From Actinomycetota bacterium (GTDB lineage Bacteria; Actinomycetota; Coriobacteriia; Anaerosomatales; Anaerosomataceae): a stretch of 64,000 nucleotides of DNA. The notes below the pieces were generated by a model. It did no database searches, had not been told where the DNA came from, and saw only the letters and a list, made by a program, of their open reading frames with translations. Positions 8,045-15,785 of the stretch are shown one piece after another; within the stretch, counting starts at the first letter, position 1; the number at the start of each line of letters is the position of its first letter. The translations under genes and the position numbers were made by a program. Where the stretch lies: NCBI GenBank assembly GCA_009773565.1, contig WSXY01000003.1:1-64000 (forward strand), in the 5' to 3' direction.

Positions 8045-10365
8045 CAGACTTCACTCCCCTCTGACACGAGTGCTCTCGTGGAGGCAGCGCCTTCTCCACG
8101 CTTTCGGGCGCGAACACACGCATCGACCAGGGCTCGAACTGCTTCGCCCCACAGGACGTCCATGAGTTCTGATTCGCCCCCCGTGGTCGCGGTGATCTCA
8201 GCCGCCCAGCTTTGTGCCTGAAGCACCTCCCAGACCCGCTCGGATGATTGACCCAGAGCCACGATCTGTCGCGGTACCTTGAACGAACCGCTCTTCGATT
8301 CCACGTGAGCGCACCACTGTTGGAACTGGTTCTCGGCCTCTCGGCGCAGTGGGCCCGGTGCCACATCAAGCCACGAGACCGCGCTCAAGAGCACCGACGC
8401 CTGGCTTGAGCCAAGAGGACCGCCAAGCACCTCAGCGACGCCGACCTTGGATGATGCAACTTCAAGGCACTTGCGGGCGATGACCTGCCGCCATGCCGCT
8501 AGCTCGACAATACGGGCGAACTCAAAACCCGGGTCGCCCTCAGCGACCACGGACGTTGGTGCACTTGAAGGATTGGCGCTTCCGGGCGTCCTTGATGCTG
8601 CCGATTCGACGAGGAGCGGGTCATCGAACGCGATGCGGCCGAAACCCTCGGCGCGACGCTCCCCGAGTCCCGCGACCGAAACCTCGGCAAGCCTCTTTGG
8701 ATCCAGCTTGCCAGACACTTCGAAGGCAATGCAGGTGCCTGCGCGCAGCCCCGCGAGCGATGGCCGCGGCAACGACCAGCGTGCCTGCCATGATTCTCGC
8801 CGAGTCGCCGAGGCGGCGACCGTGGTGGGCTCACGAGCGGCGAGAGTCAGAGTCACCCCGAGTTCCTGACCTAACACCCGGGCAAGATCGAGCGGCGAAG
8901 AGCTTGGGCGCAGCAAGTCATTGCGAACCAGAAGATCGGACAAGAGCCACACCGTGAGTAGATCGTTCGACCCGGCAACTGCACCAGATGTGGCGACGGG
9001 TGCGCCCGCCACATGCATGCTTGCGGAGCCGTACTCACCCTTCTTGCCGGTACCCAGGGATATCCTGGCGTTCAATCGCTCCCACCATCGTGTATCGGCG
9101 CTGCTGAGTACGTCGACAACACCCTTACGCACGAGCACCTTACCCGCCAACTTCGTACCCGAGGGAATGGATCGGAGGGTGTAGAGCCCCGCCGCGCCGA
9201 TCGGGCGCTGGCTGTCGTCGCTGACTGAGTTGTGTGACTCAGTGCCAAGGGATGCCGGGCAATGCGCCGGGAGAATCCCAGCCGTTGTAGCGCCGATCCA
9301 GCCACCCGCCTCCTTCGCCAACTGAGAGTCCGTCGGCGCACTATCGACGAAACGATTCAGCACTCCCTTGCCGGACGAGAGACCCGGCTCACCCTTGAGT
9401 CGGGCGAACGCGAGGGGAACCGGACGGCCTGCGTCGCCGGCGACAACCGGCGTTGCGTCTGACAGAAGCAGCTCCCCGCCGCCGATGGCGGAACTGATAT
9501 CCGCCACGGGGCGAAGCAAACGCGAGACAGCGCCGAGAAGATGGGTGCCTGGAACGAAATCGAGCGACTCAAGCACGTTGCCGATCGTTCCGTTGGCAAT
9601 AGCCAACGGCGACAAGGCCTCTATCTCGAAGTCGAGAGAAAGCCACTCTCCACCGCGAGCATTCTGCACTTCAGGGGCGGAAACTGGAGCCCGTTGAGGG
9701 AGCGCGCCCGGATCAGCCACGTGGTTACTCAGCCAGGAGATCCACTTGGAAGCGTCGGCGCCGCTGATGCTCATCGTACATCGGCCCGCACCACGCCTTC
9801 GCTTGCCGCCAACGCGCTCGACCATGCTGGCACCCGCCACGAGCAGCGCAAACGCCGCAGGCGGGACGGCGTCGGTCAGGAACTCACACTCCGCAGAAAG
9901 CTGGCTTCCGCAGCGCGCGACTTCCTCAAACCGCAAGAAGTCGTCTTGAGCGCGGCCGGAGCGCCTGTCGATCTTGACGCCCGCCTTGACGAACGTGGCC
10001 GCCGCGCAAAGAGCCGGCTTCGAGCCGAGTGCCGCCAACAGCGACGCCGGATAGTGCGCCGAGCGGATCGACAGAGCTGCTGGTGCGGGCGGGAGGTCTC
10101 TGACCTCGCCCTCCTGTACCTGCTGCCCGAACAGGAAGTCGACCCAGCCGGCCCACGCGCCGCGTGCCCCGTCATCGAGTCCGGAGGCAACAAGCTCGCA
10201 TCCGTCACGAAGGATGCCCGCGAGCGTCTTACCCGGGAGATACGGCAAACCGTCGGCATCGCGCCGTACAAGCCGATCGACGTCACCCGGCCGACCAGCA
10301 CCGGAACCGATGTGCCAGTCGGACAGCATATCGATGGAAAGAGAGAACGTTTTCGGAGTCTCCAT
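8044..10365 (-). CDS. Cas7-Cas5(Csx10)-Cas11-like fusion subunit, type III-Dv-like
   Basis: This 773-residue protein looks like three backbone parts in one chain. Residues 1-200 are a Cas7/RAMP unit with HIGSGAGRPGDVDR, LPYLPGKTLAGILRDG and the basic glycine loop GGKRRRGAGRC. Residues about 240-590 match Csx10, the Cas5-like protein of III-D, with LSPLAIANGTIGN, LDFVPGTHLLGAVSR and a late GLGERRAEGFGRIAF loop. The last 140 residues appear mostly helical, as expected for a Cas11-like small subunit. Aspartates D28 and D30 lie in the putative RNA-cleaving loop of the Cas7 part. ATG at 10365 overlaps the cas10 stop by one base; a GTG three bases upstream is the alternative. The Cas11 part is inferred from position and composition. 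Confidence 0.82.
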   Translation of the reverse strand: METPKTFSLSIDMLSDWHIGSGAGRPGDVDRLVRRDADGLPYLPGKTLAGILRDGCELVASGLDDGARGAWAGWVDFLFGQQVQEGEVRDLPPAPAALSIRSAHYPASLLAALGSKPALCAAATFVKAGVKIDRRSGRAQDDFLRFEEVARCGSQLSAECEFLTDAVPPAAFALLVAGASMVERVGGKRRRGAGRCTMSISGADASKWISWLSNHVADPGALPQRAPVSAPEVQNARGGEWLSLDFEIEALSPLAIANGTIGNVLESLDFVPGTHLLGAVSRLLRPVADISSAIGGGELLLSDATPVVAGDAGRPVPLAFARLKGEPGLSSGKGVLNRFVDSAPTDSQLAKEAGGWIGATTAGILPAHCPASLGTESHNSVSDDSQRPIGAAGLYTLRSIPSGTKLAGKVLVRKGVVDVLSSADTRWWERLNARISLGTGKKGEYGSASMHVAGAPVATSGAVAGSNDLLTVWLLSDLLVRNDLLRPSSSPLDLARVLGQELGVTLTLAAREPTTVAASATRRESWQARWSLPRPSLAGLRAGTCIAFEVSGKLDPKRLAEVSVAGLGERRAEGFGRIAFDDPLLVESAASRTPGSANPSSAPTSVVAEGDPGFEFARIVELAAWRQVIARKCLEVASSKVGVAEVLGGPLGSSQASVLLSAVSWLDVAPGPLRREAENQFQQWCAHVESKSGSFKVPRQIVALGQSSERVWEVLQAQSWAAEITATTGGESELMDVLWGEAVRALVDACVRARKRGEGAASTRALVSEGSEV

Positions 10366-11972
10366 CACAGCAGCCCCCCCTTCATAAACTCGGAGATCTC
10401 GACAGCGTCGAGCAGGCGCGTCGCACGCCCGTCACCGTCATCGAAGAAGAGCGACTCACTGGAACCGAGCAGCTTCTCAGCTGCTGGATACGAACCTCGG
10501 ACCAAGGCGAACTGCGCATCGGCCGCGGCCGCCCCCATGAAGAGCGCCGACCTGAGCGCGTGCACCTGACTGTTGGGGACCGGGGCGTCCTCGCCTCCGC
10601 GAGCGATACCTGACAGTGCGGTCGCGAGGAGTTCGACCGCGTGCTGGCCAATCCAGCCAGAGGCATCGCTCTCGCCGGTGAGCTTACTCGCAACGTATGG
10701 GCGGCCATGAAGCCGCTCGCCGTCCGCCATCCGCAGCTGTGAACGGAGAGCGCCGAGCTCGGAAGCGGTGGTGTCGTAGAGCGCATGGAAGTCAAATACC
10801 GAGAAGCCGGGATTGAGGTGCCCCGCTGCCTTCCGGGAAGCGTCTTTGGCGGATTGCAGCAGTTCCTCGGCGAGACCATATGCTGCCCAGAACGGATAGT
10901 GTTTGCGAACAATGGCGACACCTGCGGCGGCGGTCAGGTGGTCACGGCCCAGGGCTGCCTGAGCGATACTCGCGAGTACTGGCTCGTTGGCGGTCCGTGA
11001 CTCGAACGCCCTCAAAAAGGCGACGGTGAGCGGCAAAGCGCTCTTTGCATCTGTCACAAGGGTGACATCGTCGCCACCTAGAACGAGGGGCTGCACAAGC
11101 GGCGCGCCGTCCGGACCAGCGCCTTTTCCCGCGGTCGACGCAATTGCGTCGCGGACCGCCTGACCGGTGGCTCGCTCAAGCGCGACCGAGAACTCGCGCA
11201 TGGTCGTGAGATATGCCCGATCGTCATCGCCGGCGTACTTCTCGAAGTCGATGAGAAGGCGACCGATGCCGTTGCCATCAGCATGGATAACAGCGATCCA
11301 GGCGCCGACTCCGGCAACCTGATCGAGCTCGGTCAACTGAGCGTTCAAGCCGATCGAGGCTGCAAGCCGTTGGTACCCGGCGTCTCGTACCGCTGCCTTC
11401 TTCGCACTAACTGTCGACACGGGACTGATGCGATCACGGTAGGTCTCGACGCCAGCAGCGGGAAGTCCGCTGCTGGCGCACTCCGCAACCACCGGGAGGC
11501 GGAAGTAACGCATTGTCGGCGAAGTCCGCATCTGACGAGCGTGCTCGAATCGCCGATGCAGCAGGTTCATCTGAGACGCTGCGATGCCGCGTCCCAGTTC
11601 GAATTCGTCGCTCATAACACCCGTCAAGTCGAGACCGGGTGCCTCGCGCAACGCGCGGGAGGTCACTGCGGAGATGAGAGCCCGGCCGGTCTTCTCGGAG
11701 TCGACGAGAATGATTGCTTTTCCAGAGGCCGCAACGATCACCTCGGCAACAACACCTGGGCCGATTGGAGGGTTCACCCCCGAGTCGAGAAGCGACTCCG
11801 CGAGTGCTGCACCGGTCGGAAGGCTCGGACCTCCCAGCTCCGACAGCGCCTCGGTCACCCAGGTCGTTCCGGATCTGTAGGTCAGTTCTGATGCCCCGAC
11901 GTTCTCCCTTAGCCGGTTGGTGGTGAAGATGTAGCGCTGATTACCCGATGTTTCAAGCAAGACAAGACGCAC
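10365..11972 (-). CDS. cas10: Type III Cas10 (palm/cyclase) subunit lacking an HD nuclease domain
   Basis: Cas10 makes cyclic oligoadenylates on sensing target RNA. The protein starts directly with the palm region (LVLLETSGNQRYIF, LRENVGASELTYRSG), has the first palm motif HADGNGIG at about 230-237 and an intact catalytic GGDD at 299-302. At 535 residues it has no N-terminal HD DNase domain, which is typical of subtype III-D. I chose GTG at 11972 because a GGGGGG ribosome-binding stretch lies about 6 bases upstream and because the family starts at this point; an in-frame ATG at 12005 would add 11 residues. It leads the operon, so effectors downstream depend on the same transcript. Confidence 0.93.
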   Translation of the reverse strand: MRLVLLETSGNQRYIFTTNRLRENVGASELTYRSGTTWVTEALSELGGPSLPTGAALAESLLDSGVNPPIGPGVVAEVIVAASGKAIILVDSEKTGRALISAVTSRALREAPGLDLTGVMSDEFELGRGIAASQMNLLHRRFEHARQMRTSPTMRYFRLPVVAECASSGLPAAGVETYRDRISPVSTVSAKKAAVRDAGYQRLAASIGLNAQLTELDQVAGVGAWIAVIHADGNGIGRLLIDFEKYAGDDDRAYLTTMREFSVALERATGQAVRDAIASTAGKGAGPDGAPLVQPLVLGGDDVTLVTDAKSALPLTVAFLRAFESRTANEPVLASIAQAALGRDHLTAAAGVAIVRKHYPFWAAYGLAEELLQSAKDASRKAAGHLNPGFSVFDFHALYDTTASELGALRSQLRMADGERLHGRPYVASKLTGESDASGWIGQHAVELLATALSGIARGGEDAPVPNSQVHALRSALFMGAAAADAQFALVRGSYPAAEKLLGSSESLFFDDGDGRATRLLDAVEISEFMKGGLL

Positions 11973-12036
11973 GTTTTGCCCCCCTAGGTTGCCCTCCGGT
12001 CCCAACAGCCGAACCGCCCCCGAGCATATTCATCCG

Positions 12037-12042
12037 AGTATA
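12037..12042 (-). promoter_or_regulatory. Possible -10 element for the cas operon
   Basis: TATACT on the minus strand lies 65 bases upstream of the cas10 GTG, in the only sizeable gap (11973-12293) before the divergent vapB gene. I find no good -35 at 16-18 bases, so this is a weak call. Confidence 0.3.
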
Positions 12043-12169
12043 GCCTGCCCTGAGCTGACTGCGATACGCGGGAGAAAGGGAATACGTGGAAAGCTAAGGC
12101 GCGTAGCAGCTCCAAGCATATCCAAGCTGCGCTGCCGCGCAAGCGTGTGTTTTCGCGTCCCTGTCGCAG

Positions 12170-12211
12170 ACAAGTTGAAGTGTCACCCCCAACGAACAAG
12201 TAGAAGTGTCA
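12170..12211. repeat. Two direct repeats of a 16-bp motif, 26 bases apart (possible IS end remnant)
   Basis: ACAAGTTGAAGTGTCA at 12170-12185 recurs as ACAAGTAGAAGTGTCA at 12196-12211, 15 of 16 bases identical. No transposase is present on either side. Repeated internal motifs near element ends are known for IS21-type insertion sequences, so this could be a relic of an element end at the border of the CRISPR locus, or a tandem regulator site. The rest of the 321-base gap holds only the -10 candidate for cas10 and the vapB operator region. Confidence 0.45.
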
Positions 12212-12256
12212 GCCCACTCCTGCAACGTGGAATTGTTACCCGTGGTGTATACTCTA

Positions 12257-12289
12257 TGTGTATGATTCATACACACTTGGAGTGTGGTC
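12257..12289 (+). promoter_or_regulatory. Probable VapB operator: 19-bp palindrome plus ACACT-N3-AGTGT
   Basis: TGTGTATGATTCATACACA at 12257-12275 is a perfect 9-1-9 palindrome. It is followed by a second inverted repeat, ACACTTGGAGTGT at 12273-12285, that overlaps its right edge and ends 8 bases before the vapB ATG. TATACT at 12248-12253 could be the -10. Ribbon-helix-helix antitoxins bind such repeated half-sites and repress their own operon. The second part recurs upstream of the MazF-type pair at 34223-34244. Confidence 0.7.
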
Positions 12290-12293
12290 TGTA

Positions 12294-12560
12294 ATGGCGC
12301 GAATCAACATCACTATCCCTGACGGACTGCTAGAGGATGTCGACCGAACGGCGGAGAGCCTGGGGACATCGAGAAGCGCATTCCTCCAGGAAGCCGGCGC
12401 ATGCTACATCGCCGAGATCACCGAATCGCGCGAGCGCGAACAGCGTGTGCGCGACATCGACGCAGCGATCATGCGTGCACGCACCGTCGGCGCGAAGATG
12501 AAGCCCGGGTTTGACGCGATGACCCAGATCCGCAAAGACCGGGAGCGTGATGGGAAGTGA
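12294..12560 (+). CDS. vapB: Ribbon-helix-helix antitoxin of a VapBC-type pair
   Basis: An 88-residue protein whose first 45 residues (ARINITIPDGLLEDVDRTAE, then SRSAFLQEA) form a ribbon-helix-helix DNA-binding fold of the CopG/MetJ type; the rest is charged and helical, fit to wrap the toxin. ATG at 12294 is chosen over an upstream in-frame ATG because the family start motif begins right there and the operator lies just ahead of it. The GTG start of the toxin overlaps its TGA stop. It should neutralise the PIN ribonuclease downstream and repress the shared promoter. Confidence 0.85.
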   Translation: MARINITIPDGLLEDVDRTAESLGTSRSAFLQEAGACYIAEITESREREQRVRDIDAAIMRARTVGAKMKPGFDAMTQIRKDRERDGK

Positions 12561-12973
12561 CCGGCTCTGTCTGTGTGGACACATCGGTCGCATTCAAATG
12601 GTTCTCGCCCGCCGAGGAGCCCGGGGTTGACGAAGCTCTGAAGTTGCTTCGGTCACATCGTGACAACGAGATAGCGCTCCTGGCTCCCTCGATCATGCGA
12701 GTCGAAGTCGCGAACGCGCTGCGCTACTCAGGCTGCGGCGCACCTGATCTTCGCGAGGCCATTCAGGACCTTACCCGGTTCCACATCGAATTCGTCGAAC
12801 TCAGCGACTGTACCCTGGCGCACGCGGGGGAGCTCGCGATTGAACACCGATTGAGCGTGTACGACGCAACATTCCTCGCGTTGGCCATTGAGCGAGAGTG
12901 CGTTCTCGTGACGGCTGATCGAAAGGCCTTCGGTCGTCTGCCGACGTCACTCTGCGAGATTCGACTGCTTTAG
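12557..12973 (+). CDS. vapC: PIN-domain toxin ribonuclease, VapC family
   Basis: The 138-residue protein is one PIN domain with all four acidic residues that hold the catalytic metal: D8 in CVDTSV, E50 in MRVEVANAL, D103 in VYDATFLALA and D121 in TADRKAF. VapC toxins cut tRNA or rRNA when freed from the antitoxin. The GTG start overlaps the vapB stop (GTGA), the classic coupled arrangement. It points away from the adjacent cas operon and converges on the LysE-type exporter 25 bases downstream. Confidence 0.9.
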   Translation: MTGSVCVDTSVAFKWFSPAEEPGVDEALKLLRSHRDNEIALLAPSIMRVEVANALRYSGCGAPDLREAIQDLTRFHIEFVELSDCTLAHAGELAIEHRLSVYDATFLALAIERECVLVTADRKAFGRLPTSLCEIRLL

Positions 12974-12997
12974 CCGAGAATTCGCGCCAGACACCCG

Positions 12998-13633
12998 TCA
13001 GCCCGTAAGCCCCGCCACGATCGCGATCAGCCCGAAGATCGCCACGAGCGCGCCCGAAACCCGACTGACGCCCCCGAGCACGCGATCGCCCACGCGCGCC
13101 CGCGCGAGCGAACTCACCGTCACAAGCGCGACCCACCATGCAAGCGAGCCGCTCACAACACCGGCAGTCGCGATGGCAGCGGTCGCCGAACCCGGCTGTG
13201 CGGCAAGCCCGGCGCTCGCGAAGATCGCGCCGAACGCCATGATCGTCATCGGGTTCGTCAACGTGAGTCCCACCGCCGAGGCGTAGAGCGTCGCAAGCCC
13301 CCGTCCGTCGAGCGGATCCGCCGAGGCGCATGCAACCGTCTTGGGCTGCGTCAACATCGCGCGCACGCCCAGGTAGACGAGCACGGCGCCCCCGACGAGC
13401 CGCAGCGGCGTCTGCCAGGTCACGAGCACACCCGAGAGCGCCGAAAGCCCGAAGGCCGCGATTGCCGCGTAGACGCCGTCGGCTGTGGCGATGCCGAGTC
13501 CGGTCGCAAGCCCCGCGCGTGCTCCCCTGTCGAGCGTTCGCTGGATGCACAGGACGCCCATCGCGCCGACAGGTGCGGCCACGAGGATGCCGATGATGAA
13601 GGTACGCGCGTAGAGCGCGACGATCGGCGACAT
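12998..13633 (-). CDS. LysE/RhtB-family amino acid exporter
   Basis: A 211-residue membrane protein with about six hydrophobic segments and the family's N-terminal signature GILVAAPVGAMGVLCIQRTL, followed by a GLATGLGIATADGVYAA loop and the TNPMTIMAF motif in the third to fourth segment. LysE-type proteins export basic or small neutral amino acids and related metabolites; the substrate cannot be read from sequence. The gene starts one base after the stop of the pdtaR-like gene, so the three genes pdtaS, pdtaR and this exporter form one transcript. Confidence 0.85.
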   Translation of the reverse strand: MSPIVALYARTFIIGILVAAPVGAMGVLCIQRTLDRGARAGLATGLGIATADGVYAAIAAFGLSALSGVLVTWQTPLRLVGGAVLVYLGVRAMLTQPKTVACASADPLDGRGLATLYASAVGLTLTNPMTIMAFGAIFASAGLAAQPGSATAAIATAGVVSGSLAWWVALVTVSSLARARVGDRVLGGVSRVSGALVAIFGLIAIVAGLTG

Positions 13634-13634
13634 C

Positions 13635-14204
13635 CTACTTCTCGGCCTCGCTCGCGAGCACGACGGCCTCGGCGATCTCCTTGAGCGAGCGGCGCTTGTC
13701 CATCGCGAGCCGCTGGAGGCGCTTGAACGCCTCGGGCTCGGTCATGCCCTTGGCCGTAAGCACGCCCTTCGCGCGGTCGAGCACCTTGCGCGTCTCGAGT
13801 CGCTCGGACAGGTCGGTCACCTCGGTCTCAAGTGCGCGCGTCTCGGCGAAGCGGGAGACGGCGACGTGCATCGCCGGGAGAATATCGCGCTTGGTGAACG
13901 GTTTGACGAGGTATGCCATGGCACCCGCCGAGCACGCCTGCTCGACATATGAGGACTGTGAGAACGCGGTGACCATCACGATCGGCGCGACGCGCTCGGC
14001 TGTCAGGACGCCGGCAGCCTCGATGCCGTCCATTCCCGGCATCTTCACGTCCATGAAGACCACATCGGGCTTGAGCTCGCGCGCGAGGGCGATCGCCTCG
14101 GCGCCGTCGCGGGCTTCGCCCACGACTTCATGGCCTTCCTCGACCAGCATCTCGCGCAGGTCCATGCGGATGATGGCTTCATCCTCGGCGATCAGTACAC
14201 GCAT
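13635..14204 (-). CDS. pdtaR: ANTAR-domain response regulator, PdtaR-like
   Basis: The 189-residue protein has an N-terminal receiver domain with the acidic pocket E7/D8 and phosphoacceptor D52 in VFMDVKMPGMDG, then a short coiled coil and an ANTAR domain (RAKGVLTAKGMTEPEAFKRLQRLAMDKRRSLKEIA). ANTAR proteins bind paired hairpins in mRNA leaders and prevent transcription termination or alter translation, rather than binding DNA. It lies 4 bases after the kinase gene, an arrangement that matches PdtaS-PdtaR of actinobacteria. I saw no obvious twin-hairpin target inside the window. Confidence 0.9.
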   Translation of the reverse strand: MRVLIAEDEAIIRMDLREMLVEEGHEVVGEARDGAEAIALARELKPDVVFMDVKMPGMDGIEAAGVLTAERVAPIVMVTAFSQSSYVEQACSAGAMAYLVKPFTKRDILPAMHVAVSRFAETRALETEVTDLSERLETRKVLDRAKGVLTAKGMTEPEAFKRLQRLAMDKRRSLKEIAEAVVLASEAEK

Positions 14205-14208
14205 CAGG

Positions 14209-15633
14209 CTATTCCGCCTCTCCGGGCAAGTCGGGCACGGGGACTCGAATGGTCACGGTCGTCCCGCGCGCGCTCGAGAACGAAAGCGTCCCACGCAGGT
14301 CATCGCCGACGACGGTCTTCACGATGGCAAGTCCAAGATTCGCCGAGGAGTCTACATCAAAGCCCCCGGGAAGCCCGGCCCCGTCGTCGCGAACGACGAA
14401 GTGTATCTCACCGGGCAGGCGACGCATGCTCACGGCGACCACGCCGACGGGACGCTCGCCGATGCCATGCTCGATGGCGTTGTGGACGAGCTCGGCGCAG
14501 ACCAGCGCGAGCGAGGTCGCCACCGAGGCGGGAACGAGGCCGGTCTCGCCCTCGACCGTCACCGTCACGTCGGTTCCACTGTGCGCGAGGCTCTGGCGCA
14601 CCATATCGACGACCGTACGGGCCGCTTCGGCGAAGTCGACGGTCTCCTCGGTTGAAGCGGCCAGCATCTCGTGCACGACGGCCATCGAGGAGACACGCTC
14701 GACCGCCTCGGCAAGCGCGCGGGCGGCCTCATCACTGCCGGTGCGTCTCGCCTGAATACGCAGGAGCGAGGCGATCGTCTGCAGGTTGTTCTTCACGCGA
14801 TGATGGACCTCGCGGATGGTCGCTTCCTTGACGCGCAGTTCCTGCTCACGGCGGACGGCTTCGGTGATGTCTTCCACGAGGACGAGCGCGCCGGGCTTGA
14901 AACCGATGGAGCGGTACAGGAGCGCTCTGCCAGCCGCCTCGATCGTGATAGCGCGGGCGCCTCCCGAACGGACGACCGGCGTGATCGCGGTTGAACCACC
15001 GGGAAGCGTCGTGACTCCCCTGCCGATGACGCCGCCCTCAACGCCGGCCAGACGCATGATGTTGACGGCGTTCGGGCTCGCGTACGTAACGACGTCGGTC
15101 GCGTCGACTTCCATGACGCCGTCACCGGCGCGGCGGTTCGTTTCAAACGGCGCGTCGCTATCGATATCGATGATCGGCTCGCGCTCGAGTACCTCAAGTA
15201 CCCTGTCGGCGAGCGCCATGAAGGCGACTTCCATCTTGCCGGGTGCCTCGACGACCTGCTGGGTGAGGTCGCGGATAAGAACAGCGTACGGAGCACCCGC
15301 CGGTCCGACCGGGCGCGCCGACGTGAGGTACGAGATGCCGCGCGTCGTCCGACGTCGGACCCCGACGACCGCCGCGCCGCCTGCAAATGCGTCGTACGCC
15401 TCGGGTTCATCCTTGCGCGCCAGCGTGTGCCCGATACGCGAGGATGCCACGGCAGCCACCGCAGTCATCGGGCGCGCATCAGCAACGACCGTCAGCTTGT
15501 CGCCGTTCATGATCGCCAGCGCGACATCGCCGTAGCCAAGATCAGCTACGAGCTGCAGATTGTCGGCGACATTCGAAAGATGCGCGGCCGCAGGACCGGG
15601 CATGCCTTTGGGGAGACGAAATGGTGTGTCCAT
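14209..15633 (-). CDS. pdtaS: HisKA_2-type sensor histidine kinase, PdtaS-like
   Basis: The 474-residue kinase has no transmembrane segment. Residues 1-150 look like the GAF-type N-terminal domain of PdtaS, 160-265 a PAS domain, then the HisKA_2 box EVHHRVKNNLQTIASL with the phosphohistidine at 277/278 and a C-terminal ATPase domain with an N-box (ELVHNAIEHGI) and G-box (DDGAGL, NLGLAIV). It should phosphorylate the ANTAR regulator encoded 4 bases downstream. The ATG lies only 7 bases after a perfect TATAAT, so the mRNA is probably leaderless. Confidence 0.9.
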   Translation of the reverse strand: MDTPFRLPKGMPGPAAAHLSNVADNLQLVADLGYGDVALAIMNGDKLTVVADARPMTAVAAVASSRIGHTLARKDEPEAYDAFAGGAAVVGVRRRTTRGISYLTSARPVGPAGAPYAVLIRDLTQQVVEAPGKMEVAFMALADRVLEVLEREPIIDIDSDAPFETNRRAGDGVMEVDATDVVTYASPNAVNIMRLAGVEGGVIGRGVTTLPGGSTAITPVVRSGGARAITIEAAGRALLYRSIGFKPGALVLVEDITEAVRREQELRVKEATIREVHHRVKNNLQTIASLLRIQARRTGSDEAARALAEAVERVSSMAVVHEMLAASTEETVDFAEAARTVVDMVRQSLAHSGTDVTVTVEGETGLVPASVATSLALVCAELVHNAIEHGIGERPVGVVAVSMRRLPGEIHFVVRDDGAGLPGGFDVDSSANLGLAIVKTVVGDDLRGTLSFSSARGTTVTIRVPVPDLPGEAE

Positions 15634-15640
15634 GGCGTTG

Positions 15641-15646
15641 ATTATA
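15641..15646 (-). promoter_or_regulatory. TATAAT -10 element giving a probable leaderless pdtaS mRNA
   Basis: Minus-strand TATAAT ends 7 bases before the pdtaS ATG at 15633, so transcription would begin at or next to the start codon. There is no ribosome-binding site between them. The -35 region is not conserved. Confidence 0.65.
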
Positions 15647-15785
15647 CTTGACCTTTCGACTGCACATTTCAGACGTTTGGAGTGTCCATAGGAAGTCCGA
15701 CTACCGTTCGTCAGACCATACTAACCTTCTGTCACATGAACACCGATAGGAAAAGTGACGGGGAACCAAATGTAGGAGGGGCACG

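Noticed and set aside
1315-11972. Single-chain type III-E (gRAMP/Cas7-11) system
   Set aside because: Cas10 and Csx19 are present and the RAMP parts are split over three proteins, so it is III-D-like.
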